This document shows positions 1 through 6,151 of a DNA stretch of 12,610 bases, one piece after another (position 1 is the stretch's first letter; each line of letters begins with the position of its first letter). The DNA is taken from contig CAJGCF010000046.1 of assembly GCA_904501865.1 (NCBI GenBank), forward strand, positions 1 through 12,610, written 5' to 3'. The translations under genes were made by a program, and so were the position numbers. This DNA comes from an uncultured Clostridia bacterium. GTDB taxonomy: Bacteria > Bacillota > Clostridia > Oscillospirales > CAG-272. The notes under the pieces were generated by a model. That model searched no databases. It was not told the origin of the DNA and worked only from the letters and a program-made list of their open reading frames with translations.

Positions 1-84
1 GCTAAAAAGTTCAACCCGACACGCCCAAGCGGCGTAAGAGCAGAGGGATATTACGACAGATTTGTCTTTGCATACGGATATTAA
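1..84 (+). CDS. 3' end of an unidentified protein gene (partial)
   Basis: Frame 1 is open from the window edge to TAA at 82-84 and gives 27 residues ending DRFVFAYGY. Codon choice (GCA, GAG, GGA, TAT, AGA) resembles the other genes here, which is the main reason to read it as a true C-terminus. No domain can be named from so little sequence. It would converge with the GH79 gene. Caution: the opposite strand carries a well-spaced promoter (128-156) and a strong RBS (101-110) followed by ATG at 94, so the stretch could instead be the start of a leftward gene. Confidence 0.45.
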   Translation, partial: AKKFNPTRPSGVRAEGYYDRFVFAYGY

Positions 85-94
85 CTTTTTTCAT
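11..94 (-). CDS. possible 27-residue leftward ORF behind a strong promoter and RBS
   Basis: On the minus strand AAAAGGAGGG (101-110) lies 6 nt before ATG at 94, and a sigma-A promoter lies at 128-156. The reading frame starts MKKVNIRMQRQ, is basic (Lys/Arg-rich) and closes at TGA (11-13) after 27 codons. The codon mix (CGT, CTG, TTG, TCG) is less like neighbouring genes than that of the opposing plus-strand frame. It may be a small basic peptide, a leader peptide, the intact start of a gene broken by a frameshift, or chance. It overlaps the plus-strand 3' end antiparallel, so probably only one of the two is real. Confidence 0.25.
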   Translation of the reverse strand: MKKVNIRMQRQICRNIPLLLRRLGVSG

Positions 95-127
95 TATTAT
101 CCCTCCTTTTAGTTTTATTGTAATTAC

Positions 128-156
128 AGTATAGCACACTTTGACACATTTGTCAA
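128..156 (-). promoter_or_regulatory. leftward sigma-A promoter (TTGACA-17-TATACT)
   Basis: Minus strand: TTGACA at 151-156, a 17-bp spacer ending in TGC, then TATACT at 128-133, so it is also an extended -10. Start of transcription would be near 121 and would lead into the RBS at 101-110. The -35 is half of a small palindrome (141-156). The elements are individually good; what the promoter serves is unclear. Confidence 0.5.
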
Positions 157-222
157 TATTCGTGACATTGTTTCGGATGCTTTAGTATATTTTTGTGAAT
201 GTTGTACAAATACAAGTCTCGT

Positions 223-292
223 CACCCATTTTTGAAAGGTTTTTTGAAATGGGTGCGGGGGAGACCTTTTTGTCTAAAAAGGTCTCCCCCGC
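223..292. repeat. two adjacent perfect inverted repeats downstream of the GH79 gene
   Basis: Arms 255-271 and 276-292 are a perfect 17-bp inverted repeat around a 4-nt loop (GCGGGGGAGACC then TTTTT). Immediately beside it, 223-231 and 247-255 form a second 9-bp stem (CACCCATTT / AAATGGGTG). Both sit just after the stop of the leftward hydrolase gene and would fold in its 3' UTR. No U-run follows the big hairpin on either strand, so it is not a textbook intrinsic terminator. It may stabilise the mRNA end or be a member of a dispersed palindromic repeat family; the latter is inference. Confidence 0.7.
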
Positions 293-308
293 AAGCTCTA
301 TCCTAAAA

Positions 309-1808
309 TCAAATCACGAAAAATGCGCAGCTACCGGGAGAAAGCGTCACCTTGCCCTCGACCGTCTTGCCGCAAAGCTCGGGAAGCTCGTCGCCCACAC
401 CGAGAGTCAGGGGCTTACCGTTAAGAGTCATAACTCTGCTGCGGAGCTTGCCCTCTCCCTCAAGTATATACGCCTCGGCAGTGCCGGGAAGCTCCACCTC
501 GGTCTTATCCGTACGGGAGTTGTTGATGACGAGGTAAACGTATCCGTCCTGTCCGTCCTTGCGGCTGTGAGCGTAAACATGAGCGCCCTCTCTTATCTTC
601 TCGCCCGTAGCATATACAGTCTTACCCATAAGTCTGTTCCAGAGCAGTACGGCAAAGTAGTTGGGGCGGGGCTCAAAGCTTCCGTGCTCAAGGAATCCGT
701 ACGCCGAGGACGCAAGTGTGTTATGGAATATGATTCCATCGGTCACAGTCGCGAACTCTCCAAGCTCGTTGAGTGTTCTCGGAACGTCGAGATATGTGGG
801 AGCCCATGTATTACCTCCGCAGCCCGCATCGCCAGACTCGGTTACCCATAGCTGACCGCCCGGGACGTATCTGTCGCGTCTGTCAAGATACTGTCTGGCG
901 CAGTCTGCTGCTACCGCCAGATACTCCTCTGTTAAGCACTTGGACTCGGGCCAATGTCCGCCCATAGCCGCTCCGCGCTCGGAAACACCGTTATAATAGT
1001 GATAGCTGAACACGTCCATCTTGACCTTCTGGTCGCCAAGAAGCTCCTCGGTAGTGACCATCTGGAGAGCCGACGCAATGCCGCCGCCTACGTTGTCTCT
1101 GCCACCCATATTTATGTCGATATCTCCCACGGTACAAGGACCTACAAAGAGACACTCGGGATAGTTCTCACGCAACCAAGCACCGAAAATATCGTGGTCA
1201 CGGGCATGGTCTGCCGCGGTGTATCCGTGAGGAAGTCCTGACATTACCATCATGTTGGGCTCGTTTGTAAACTCTGCCGCGTCTATCGGCACACCGTACT
1301 CCTTGGAGAAAGAAAAGAGTTTTTCGGCAAGCTCAAGGGGATAAGGTTGGTCTGCCGTGTGTACTCCGGGGCAGTTGGTCATAGAGACAAGGAGCTTTGC
1401 GCCGATATCTTTTACGAAATCAAGCACTCCTATCCACTGCTCGCGGCGGAGAATATTCTGATATCCCTCGGGCACCTTGCCGTCGCATTTATTTTCAAGG
1501 TCATAATACGTCTTATTTGCCCACGTTCCGGAAACACGCACCCAGGCGGTTCCAAGCTCACGCGCCATCTTGCGAAGGCGTGGGTTATAGAGGTCGATAG
1601 GCTCATACCACTGCTGGAGATTTCCCATATCTCTCCAATCCGATATTACGGGAAATTCCTCGGTGCCGTCCACCTGAGCGTCCGTATACGCTTTCCAGAA
1701 CGTACCTCCCGTGACCTCAGTCATCTCAACGTTATAGGAAACAAGTCTCTCGTCAATTTCTCTGATCGCCTCAAGGCCACCAGAGCTGATTTTTACGAAT
1801 TCTGCCAT
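309..1808 (-). CDS. GH79-like glycoside hydrolase (heparanase/beta-glucuronidase clan), cytoplasmic
   Basis: 499-residue protein with the layout of a clan GH-A (beta/alpha)8 retaining glycosidase. Residues 90-103 (VRVSGTWANKTYYD) correspond to the strand-2 region of heparanase-type enzymes; TNEP at 181-184 carries the predicted acid/base Glu183; SYHYYNG at 269-274 is a typical active-site strand; WVTESGDAGCGG at 321-332 carries the predicted nucleophile Glu324 and matches the GETSSAYGGG-like pattern of GH79. Residues about 395-499 look like the usual C-terminal beta-sandwich. Such enzymes release glucuronic acid or related sugars from plant glucuronides or host glycosaminoglycans. There is no signal peptide or membrane segment, so it should act on imported oligosaccharides. 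The start is set by AAGGAGT a few bases before ATG (1808) and a promoter at 1869-1897. GH39 or another GH-A family is the alternative; exact substrate unknown. Confidence 0.75.
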   Translation of the reverse strand: MAEFVKISSGGLEAIREIDERLVSYNVEMTEVTGGTFWKAYTDAQVDGTEEFPVISDWRDMGNLQQWYEPIDLYNPRLRKMARELGTAWVRVSGTWANKTYYDLENKCDGKVPEGYQNILRREQWIGVLDFVKDIGAKLLVSMTNCPGVHTADQPYPLELAEKLFSFSKEYGVPIDAAEFTNEPNMMVMSGLPHGYTAADHARDHDIFGAWLRENYPECLFVGPCTVGDIDINMGGRDNVGGGIASALQMVTTEELLGDQKVKMDVFSYHYYNGVSERGAAMGGHWPESKCLTEEYLAVAADCARQYLDRRDRYVPGGQLWVTESGDAGCGGNTWAPTYLDVPRTLNELGEFATVTDGIIFHNTLASSAYGFLEHGSFEPRPNYFAVLLWNRLMGKTVYATGEKIREGAHVYAHSRKDGQDGYVYLVINNSRTDKTEVELPGTAEAYILEGEGKLRSRVMTLNGKPLTLGVGDELPELCGKTVEGKVTLSPGSCAFFVI

Positions 1809-1868
1809 TGTATTACTCCTTTTTTTATCATTTTTTCATCTTAAGTCTTACCTCACTGTAACAATTAT

Positions 1869-1897
1869 ATTATACACCTACGGTTAATTTTTTTCAA
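1869..1897 (-). promoter_or_regulatory. sigma-A promoter of the GH79-like gene
   Basis: Minus strand: TTGAAA at 1892-1897, 17-bp spacer, perfect TATAAT at 1869-1874. Transcription should start near 1862, giving a leader of about 54 nt before ATG at 1808. The 246 bp between this gene and the rightward RNA otherwise holds only the two divergent promoters and AT-rich DNA. Confidence 0.7.
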
Positions 1898-2019
1898 GAG
1901 ACAAACCTGCCGCATATGTGGCACGCGACAACAAATTTTAATTTCTCTCTTTGTGCGAGATACACAAAAACGGTATGACGCTTCTCGGAAGGTATTTTTT
2001 ATAAACTTCTCTAAAAGTA

Positions 2020-2048
2020 TTTACAATTCGTCGAAAATATGATATAAT
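2020..2048 (+). promoter_or_regulatory. extended -10 sigma-A promoter of the structured RNA
   Basis: TTTACA at 2020-2025, exactly 17 bp spacer, TATAAT at 2043-2048 preceded by TGA (extended -10). The expected start, 7 nt after the -10, is G2055, which is also the first base of the RNA's closing helix. That agreement supports both the promoter and the RNA. Confidence 0.8.
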
Positions 2049-2054
2049 TATATC

Positions 2055-2266
2055 GTCACACAAACTAAATAGTCGGCATTTTTGGTATTTTCTGCTTTAG
2101 GGGATATTATACCCTTTTTGGGCTATATTCAGATTTATGGACTTGGTAAAAACGCGGGCTCCTATGAATCTGGGTATGGCTGAAATATTCCTATTCCGAT
2201 TAGTTTGTGTGACAACAATCGGAGTTTGCGTTTTTCGGTGCGTAGCTTCGGTTGCGCACCTTTTTT
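2055..2266 (+). ncRNA. structured non-coding RNA with 6S-RNA-like architecture (candidate ssrS)
   Basis: Seen: 2055-2068 pairs perfectly with 2200-2213 (14 bp), and after a 4-nt bulge 2073-2076 pairs with 2196-2199. Inside is an asymmetric internal loop (about 44 nt on the 5' side, 14 nt on the 3' side; the 5' side holds a small GGG/CCC hairpin at 2101-2114). It closes with an uninterrupted 20-bp helix, 2121-2140 with 2162-2181, including several G-U pairs, capped by a 21-nt loop. The helix-closed core is 159 nt and is followed by a separate intrinsic terminator. A strong promoter places +1 on the first paired base. Known: 6S RNA has a closing stem, a large central bubble mimicking an open promoter, and a long apical stem, and it sequesters sigma-A RNA polymerase in stationary phase. 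Inference: this is the 6S RNA of the organism. Against it, the small hairpin sits in the 5' rather than the 3' side of the bubble. Alternatives are an undescribed sRNA or a cis leader for the 54-codon gene behind it; no known riboswitch motif was recognised. Confidence 0.6.
2237..2266 (+). terminator. intrinsic terminator with C(UUCG)G tetraloop
   Basis: 2237-2246 pairs with 2251-2260 (10 bp, two G-U) around a UUCG tetraloop closed by C-G, followed by six T (2261-2266). It ends the structured RNA and lies only about 20 nt before the ATG of the next gene, so that gene is reached by read-through. Confidence 0.85.
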
Positions 2267-2286
2267 ATATGCTGATAGGAGGACAT

Positions 2287-2451
2287 ATGAGCAAGAATAT
2301 TCAAAAAAGAGTAATAGATATTACAGGTATTGAACTTATGGCCGGAGAGCCTGCCGTTTGTCTTGGCAACGGAGAACATGGCTTTGAGTGTTGTTGCGAC
2401 GAGTGTGACTATTATTTGCTTTGTTTTCCCGAATTTGATTCCAAAAAGTAA
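2287..2451 (+). CDS. small Cys-rich protein (54 residues), function unknown
   Basis: AGGAGG at 2278-2283 lies 4 nt before ATG 2287, which fixes the start; the frame is open further upstream but that part runs through the RNA helix and terminator. The 54-residue product has six Cys (25, 35, 36, 37, 40, 46), including a CCCDEC cluster followed by DYYLLCFPEF, and an N-terminal stretch KRVIDITGIEL. The spacing suggests a metal- or disulfide-bearing mini-domain, but no family was recognised. There is no signal peptide or membrane segment, so it should be cytoplasmic. No separate promoter was found between the upstream terminator and the RBS, so expression probably depends on read-through from the 2020-2048 promoter. 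Confidence 0.6.
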   Translation: MSKNIQKRVIDITGIELMAGEPAVCLGNGEHGFECCCDECDYYLLCFPEFDSKK

Positions 2452-2466
2452 AGACGAAAATATTGT

Positions 2467-2746
2467 TATAGCCGAAAAGAATTGAACTCACACGCCCTGC
2501 GGCGAGTAATTTTTGCATCTTCCGCCGCACCCCGTTTTGCAAGGTCATACCTTGCTGCAACTCACTTCGACTAAATCCATCAAAAATTGCAATGCCGAAG
2601 GGTGCTACGCAGTTTTGAGTGAGCAAATATTGTGCAAATGCAAAGAGAAAATACGAAGCAACATAAAATGTTGCGAGAATTTTATCTGTGGCAGGTGCGG
2701 ATATTTGCCACACAAAACCGTGTGAGTTAAATTCTTTTCGGCTATA
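2467..2746. mobile_element. MITE-like element with 27-bp terminal inverted repeats
   Basis: 2467-2493 and 2720-2746 are inverted copies of a 27-nt sequence (beginning TATAGCCGAAAAGAATT) with a single mismatch. The 226-nt interior has no convincing gene but several smaller hairpins: GCAAGG/CCTTGC near 2540-2556, GCAACA/TGTTGC near 2658-2674, GCGGC/GCCGC near 2500-2529, TGGCA/TGCCA near 2690-2710. Both termini begin with TATA, compatible with a TA target-site duplication, but no longer duplication is visible. Size, termini and lack of coding are typical of a non-autonomous palindromic element. The 441 bp between the Cys-rich gene and the HAD gene contain only this and the terminator at 2775-2813. 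Confidence 0.55.
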
Positions 2747-2774
2747 GGCAAAGATAATCGTACAAAACAAATAG

Positions 2775-2813
2775 AAAAATGACAGAGAATGTAAAGTGTT
2801 CTCTGTCATTTTT
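2775..2813. terminator. bidirectional intrinsic terminator
   Basis: 2775-2789 (A5 then TGACAGAGAA) pairs perfectly with 2799-2813 around a 9-nt loop, giving a U-tract in both directions. It serves the rightward Cys-rich gene side and the leftward HAD phosphatase, whose stop is at 2893. Confidence 0.8.
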
Positions 2814-2892
2814 TGTCGGGAAATAACATATTCCTTTTAAATTGCAAAACTGTTCTTAAGAATACGTTCCGTTCAGTCATACCGTTTTCTGT

Positions 2893-3693
2893 TTATTCTT
2901 TGCCTTCAAGCACGTTCAGTATCTGGCGTATATTGTCAAACACAAAGGTAGGCTTTACGTCGCTCTCTGCAAGGTCATCAAGCGTTGCCTCACCGCTGAG
3001 CACCAATATCGAGCAGATAGAGGCATTGACTCCCGACGCGACATCGGTATAGAGTCTGTCGCCTATGACCACTGAGTCCTCCTTGCCATATCCTGTCTTT
3101 TCAAGCGCGAGATATATCATATCGGGCTGCGGCTTTCCTATAAATTTCGGACGCTTTCCCGTCGCGCGATAAAGCATTTCGCAAAATGAGCCGCAGTCGG
3201 GCACAGAGCCGTACCACGTAGGACACACCCAATCGGGATTGGTCGCAACGTACTCTATGTCGTCACGCAGAAGAATACACGCGTCCTCAAGCTTCTTGAA
3301 CGTGAGCTCCTGGTCATTTCCGATACACAGACAGTCTATTCCCTGCCTCAGCTCGTCCGTAACGGGCAATCCCGCCGCCGCAAGCTGCTCTCTGAATGAC
3401 TTTGTGCCGAGGGCATATATCAGCTTATGTCCGCACCCCTTGAGGTAGTGTATAGTTGCGTCGGTCGAAGTCATAAAATCCTCTGCCGAGGCGTTGATAC
3501 CTATGCGCGCGAGCTTTTCTATATATTTATCGGTGGATTTTGAGGAATTGTTGGTCAAGAACATATATCTGCCGCCAATAGACCTGACGTGCGCGAGAAA
3601 ATCAAGCGCTCCGTCGAAAAGCTCGTCATCAAGATATATAGTTCCGTCCATATCAAGAAGAAACAGTTTTTTATATGCAAGCTCATGCTTCAT
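2893..3693 (-). CDS. HAD superfamily IIA phosphatase (NagD / p-nitrophenylphosphatase type)
   Basis: 266-residue cytoplasmic hydrolase with all HAD motifs. Motif I DMDGT at 14-18 gives nucleophile Asp14 and acid/base Asp16; motif II TNNS at 47-50; Lys187 in GKPQPDM is motif III; motif IV GDRLYTD at 211-217 supplies the Mg2+-binding Asp212 and Asp217. The segment at about 151-170 (TNPD...SVPDCGSF) is the characteristic C2A-cap substrate loop of subclass IIA. Members dephosphorylate small molecules such as sugar phosphates, glycerol phosphate or nucleotides; the substrate cannot be read from the sequence. ATG at 3693 is preferred because AGGAGGAG (3703-3710) lies 9 nt upstream. An ATG at 3720 would add nine residues, lacks an RBS, but overlaps the TGA of the upstream glpP-like remnant. 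Confidence 0.9.
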   Translation of the reverse strand: MKHELAYKKLFLLDMDGTIYLDDELFDGALDFLAHVRSIGGRYMFLTNNSSKSTDKYIEKLARIGINASAEDFMTSTDATIHYLKGCGHKLIYALGTKSFREQLAAAGLPVTDELRQGIDCLCIGNDQELTFKKLEDACILLRDDIEYVATNPDWVCPTWYGSVPDCGSFCEMLYRATGKRPKFIGKPQPDMIYLALEKTGYGKEDSVVIGDRLYTDVASGVNASICSILVLSGEATLDDLAESDVKPTFVFDNIRQILNVLEGKE

Positions 3694-3716
3694 TCGTATT
3701 TTCTCCTCCTCACAGT

Positions 3717-3797
3717 TCATTGTATCGCGGCAGATACCGCCGCGCCGCTATCAATAGCATATCTTATCTCCTCGGGCGATTCTATAAGTCCACCCTG
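3717..3797 (-). pseudogene. apparent 3' remnant of a glpP-like (glycerol uptake antiterminator) gene
   Basis: The minus strand, from just after an in-frame TAG at 3798-3800 to TGA at 3717-3719, reads 26 residues beginning QGGLIESPEEIRYAIDSGAA. The pattern GGLI...EEI..AI..GA..VS resembles the C-terminal phosphate-binding strand of GlpP-family antiterminators. The rest of such a gene (about 150 codons) is absent: the S20 terminator and gene lie directly upstream. The terminal TGA overlaps a possible ATG of the HAD gene in an ATGA arrangement, suggesting a former operon of two genes. The fragment is short, so identity is tentative. Confidence 0.35.
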
Positions 3798-3862
3798 CTA
3801 ATTATACACCAAAATTCTCACGCCGTCAACGGTATTCGGGCTTTATTTGAAGTGTCTGTCAA

Positions 3863-3911
3863 AAATAAATAACGGCACGCAAGGTGAGAGCTTACGTACC
3901 GTTATTTATTT
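3863..3911 (-). terminator. long intrinsic terminator of rpsT
   Basis: On the minus strand 3891-3911 pairs with 3863-3883 over 21 bp, two of them G-U, around a 7-nt loop; a run of five U follows (3861-3865). On the plus strand the same two positions would be C-A mismatches, so the structure is selected in the rpsT direction. A second weak stem (about 3915-3940) lies between it and the S20 stop. Confidence 0.85.
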
Positions 3912-3960
3912 CACGTCTTGCCGTGGGTTATTCGGCAGACGAACATTTTTCTTATCAGAA

Positions 3961-4227
3961 TTACTTCTGCATTCCGTTGATCGCCTTTGTGAACTGGCTC
4001 TTCTTGTGAGCAGCGGCGTTCTTGTGGATAATGCCCTTAGCAGCGGCAACATCTATCTTCTTTGTCGCAGACTTGTAAGCAGCCTGAGCAAGAGATGCAT
4101 CGCCGGTAGCAACTGCGGCATAGAACTTCTTTATCTCGGTCTTCATCGAGGACTTGAACATCTTGTTCTGAAGTGTCTTCTTTGCAATAACCTTAACGCG
4201 CTTCTTTGCGGATTTAATGTTCGGCAT
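3961..4227 (-). CDS. rpsT: 30S ribosomal protein S20
   Basis: 88-residue, very basic, mostly helical protein starting MPNIKSAKKR, the conserved N-terminus of bacterial S20, and ending with HKNAAAHKKSQFTKAING, the typical C-terminal helix. S20 binds 16S rRNA early in 30S assembly. GGAGGAG lies 6 nt before ATG 4227; an in-frame ATG at 4242 lies at or upstream of that RBS and is not the start. It is a single-gene transcription unit with its own promoter (4318-4346) and terminator (3863-3911). The leader of about 83 nt contains a small CCCTC/GAGGG hairpin (4270-4286) of unknown role. Confidence 0.97.
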   Translation of the reverse strand: MPNIKSAKKRVKVIAKKTLQNKMFKSSMKTEIKKFYAAVATGDASLAQAAYKSATKKIDVAAAKGIIHKNAAAHKKSQFTKAINGMQK

Positions 4228-4317
4228 TTCTTTCTCCTCCATTTAAATTTCACATTTAATGCACGGCTGCCCTCCGTCTGAGAGGGTACATCAGGCCCTG
4301 CCGCCGCATACTCATAT

Positions 4318-4385
4318 ATCATATCACAAAAAAACTCTAATTGCAATAGTTTTTTGAAATTTTTTCAAAAAATTTTTATTTTTCA
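4318..4385 (-). promoter_or_regulatory. rpsT promoter with AT-rich UP-like element
   Basis: Minus strand: TTGCAA at 4341-4346, 17-bp spacer ending TGA, TATGAT at 4318-4323 (extended -10); start near 4311. Directly upstream, 4347-4385 is almost pure A/T and includes a 10-bp inverted repeat (4350-4359 with 4363-4372), the usual position of an UP element for the RNA polymerase alpha subunit. Further up, 4405-4413 and 4419-4427 form a 9-bp AT stem. This region also follows the nnrD stop, and one of these stems may end that transcript; neither is followed by a clear U-run. Confidence 0.65.
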
Positions 4386-4466
4386 CATTATGAGCCAAAA
4401 TAGCATATAAAATTTGCGATTTTATATAAATTTTGCTCAAAAGATATCATATTCAGGTCGTCTTTA

Positions 4467-5396
4467 TCACAAAGCCTTCAATATTTCGGGTATCTCTGAT
4501 ACAACGTCGCTCGCCATAATAGAATACTCCCCGAGCCTCTCTGCCGCGCCGTCGCCCGCGAGTCCGTGCAGATATGCAGCCACCGCGACGCGATAAAGCA
4601 CATCATCGTGCTCCGTGCTACCCTCAGCAGAGATATCTCTTGCCAACAGAGCGCCCGTTACACCCGCAAGCACGTCTCCCATTCCTCCGCTCGCCATTCC
4701 CGCGTTTCCGCTATGATTTACGTAGAGCGTCTTGCCGTCGCTTATAGACGTATTGTGATGCTTGAGCAAACATACAATCCCTTTCTCTGCGGCATACGTC
4801 AGAGCAGTCTTGGGTGTTTCACTCAAAATATCCACAACACTTTTTCCACAAAGCCTTGACATCTCACCCGCGTGAGGAGTTATCACAGTTCTTGCCCTCT
4901 GCTTTTTCGAGAGGAGCGACCATAGACTACCGTCCTCAGCCATCATATTGAGCGCGTCGGCGTCTATGACCAAGGGACAACTAACATCCGAGAGAGTTGT
5001 GCGCAAAATCTCTTTTGCTACGTCACTCCTGCCAAGTCCGCAACCTATCACCACACAATCGGCGCGCCCTATACTCTCGCGCACTCTATCGCATATATCA
5101 GAAAGCCTCTCCTTACACTCATAAAGGCAAAAGACCGCCTCCGGAATATTCGCTGCCAACGCCTCGTAATTTTTTCTCGGCGTAAATATCTCAACTATCC
5201 CCGCTCCGCATCTGTACGCCGCGGACGCCGCGAAATACGCCGCTCCACTCATACTTATACCGTTTCCGTCATACGAGCCGCATATCACAAGCACTCTGCC
5301 AAGCATTCCCTTGTGCGCATCACGCGGCAAACGACAAAACAGAGCCTTGACGTCCTCGCGACTCACCGAGAGGGGAGTTATATCTGTCACTCTCAT
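4467..5396 (-). CDS. nnrD: ADP-dependent (S)-NAD(P)H-hydrate dehydratase
   Basis: 309-residue ribokinase-fold repair enzyme that converts damaged NAD(P)H hydrate back to NAD(P)H using ADP. Landmarks: HKGMLGRVLVICGS at 28-41, the family's N-terminal signature; VIDADALN at 143-150; TPHAGEM at 173-179; KHHNT at 212-216; and NHSGNAGMASGGMGDVLAG at 227-245 with the catalytic Asp241. It corresponds to the C-terminal half of bifunctional YjeF; the N-terminal epimerase domain is missing and no epimerase gene is in this window. Its ATG overlaps the stop of the upstream cyclophilin gene by 4 nt (ATGA), and there is only a weak RBS, so it is probably translationally coupled and transcribed from the 6152-6180 promoter. 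Confidence 0.95.
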   Translation of the reverse strand: MRVTDITPLSVSREDVKALFCRLPRDAHKGMLGRVLVICGSYDGNGISMSGAAYFAASAAYRCGAGIVEIFTPRKNYEALAANIPEAVFCLYECKERLSDICDRVRESIGRADCVVIGCGLGRSDVAKEILRTTLSDVSCPLVIDADALNMMAEDGSLWSLLSKKQRARTVITPHAGEMSRLCGKSVVDILSETPKTALTYAAEKGIVCLLKHHNTSISDGKTLYVNHSGNAGMASGGMGDVLAGVTGALLARDISAEGSTEHDDVLYRVAVAAYLHGLAGDGAAERLGEYSIMASDVVSEIPEILKAL

Positions 5397-6118
5397 TTGG
5401 GCTCTACAAACGTAATAGAGCTGATAACCACGTCCTCCACGGGTGCGGGAGAGTTCGAGCTTCCTGTGACCTTACAGGTAGCTATCGCGTCCACAACGTC
5501 CATTCCTGCCAGAACATATCCAAACGCGGCATACTTACCGTTGAGATCGGACGAGCCCTCGTGCATAATAAAGAACTGCGAGGAGGCAGAGTTGTAGTCA
5601 TTTGCTCTTGCCATAGAAATAACGCCTCTTACGTGCAAAAGGTTGTTTGTAAAGTTGTTCGAGTTAAATTCTCCCTTTATAGAGTCTGCCGCTTTTTCCT
5701 TAAAGCTGCTTTCCGTGCCATTTACCTCGACCGTATATCCGCCGCCTTGTATCATAAAGTTTTCTATAACGCGGTGGAATACCGTTCCGTTATAAAATCC
5801 CTCTGCTACGAGCTTTTTGAAATTCTTTACCGTGTCGGGAGCTACGTCGCGGCGAAGCACCACGACTATATCACCGTAATCCTCAACGCTTATAAGAACG
5901 TAATCGCTCTTCTGCTCGGAAGGCACAAAGTCGGTGACGCTCATAGAGTCTATCTCTTCCTTTACCTTGCCTATTCTGATAGCGGTTCCCTCACCCGTTA
6001 CGCTTTTCTGGGGGTCATACGCCGCCTTGCCCTTGGGTACGGAGTCGCATCCGACCACCGCTACGCACACTATAAAAATCGTCAATATAGTACAAATCAA
6101 TCTAAAAGCTGTTTTCAT
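5393..6118 (-). CDS. cyclophilin-type peptidyl-prolyl isomerase, lipoprotein
   Basis: About 241 residues: a hydrophobic signal peptide ending in lipobox VVGC (Cys at 24 from this start), a linker of about 45 residues, then a complete cyclophilin domain. Motifs are FHRVI with the catalytic Arg, FMIQGG with the active-site Gln, GVISMAR, SSQFFI and LNGKYAAFG. It should be anchored outside the cytoplasmic membrane and assist folding of secreted or cell-wall proteins by prolyl cis/trans isomerisation. Two in-frame ATGs exist: 6124 lies only 3 nt after AAAGGA, while 6118 has a normal 9-nt spacing and is preferred. First gene of an operon with nnrD; the pairing has no obvious functional logic. Confidence 0.93.
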   Translation of the reverse strand: MKTAFRLICTILTIFIVCVAVVGCDSVPKGKAAYDPQKSVTGEGTAIRIGKVKEEIDSMSVTDFVPSEQKSDYVLISVEDYGDIVVVLRRDVAPDTVKNFKKLVAEGFYNGTVFHRVIENFMIQGGGYTVEVNGTESSFKEKAADSIKGEFNSNNFTNNLLHVRGVISMARANDYNSASSQFFIMHEGSSDLNGKYAAFGYVLAGMDVVDAIATCKVTGSSNSPAPVEDVVISSITFVEPK

Positions 6119-6151
6119 TTTCATTTATCCTTTCTCTCTACCATTCAAATC

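Noticed and set aside
2055..2236. Known riboswitch, tmRNA, SRP RNA or RNase P RNA
   Set aside because: No TPP, FMN, cobalamin, glycine, SAM, c-di-GMP or ZTP core motif was seen; the size and helices do not fit tmRNA or RNase P, and the SRP GNRA-domain signature is absent.
2137..2286. N-terminal extension of the Cys-rich protein
   Set aside because: The added codons cross the RNA's apical and closing helices and the terminator, and the only good RBS is at 2278-2283 before ATG 2287.
2336..2809. Open frame of 157 codons on the minus strand
   Set aside because: It runs through the inverted-repeat element, part of the terminator and antisense to the Cys-rich gene, has no RBS or recognisable domain, and is an incidental frame of the repeat.
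3847..4281. 144-codon plus-strand frame opposite rpsT
   Set aside because: Antisense shadow of the S20 gene and its terminator; no RBS and Leu/Cys-rich nonsense composition.
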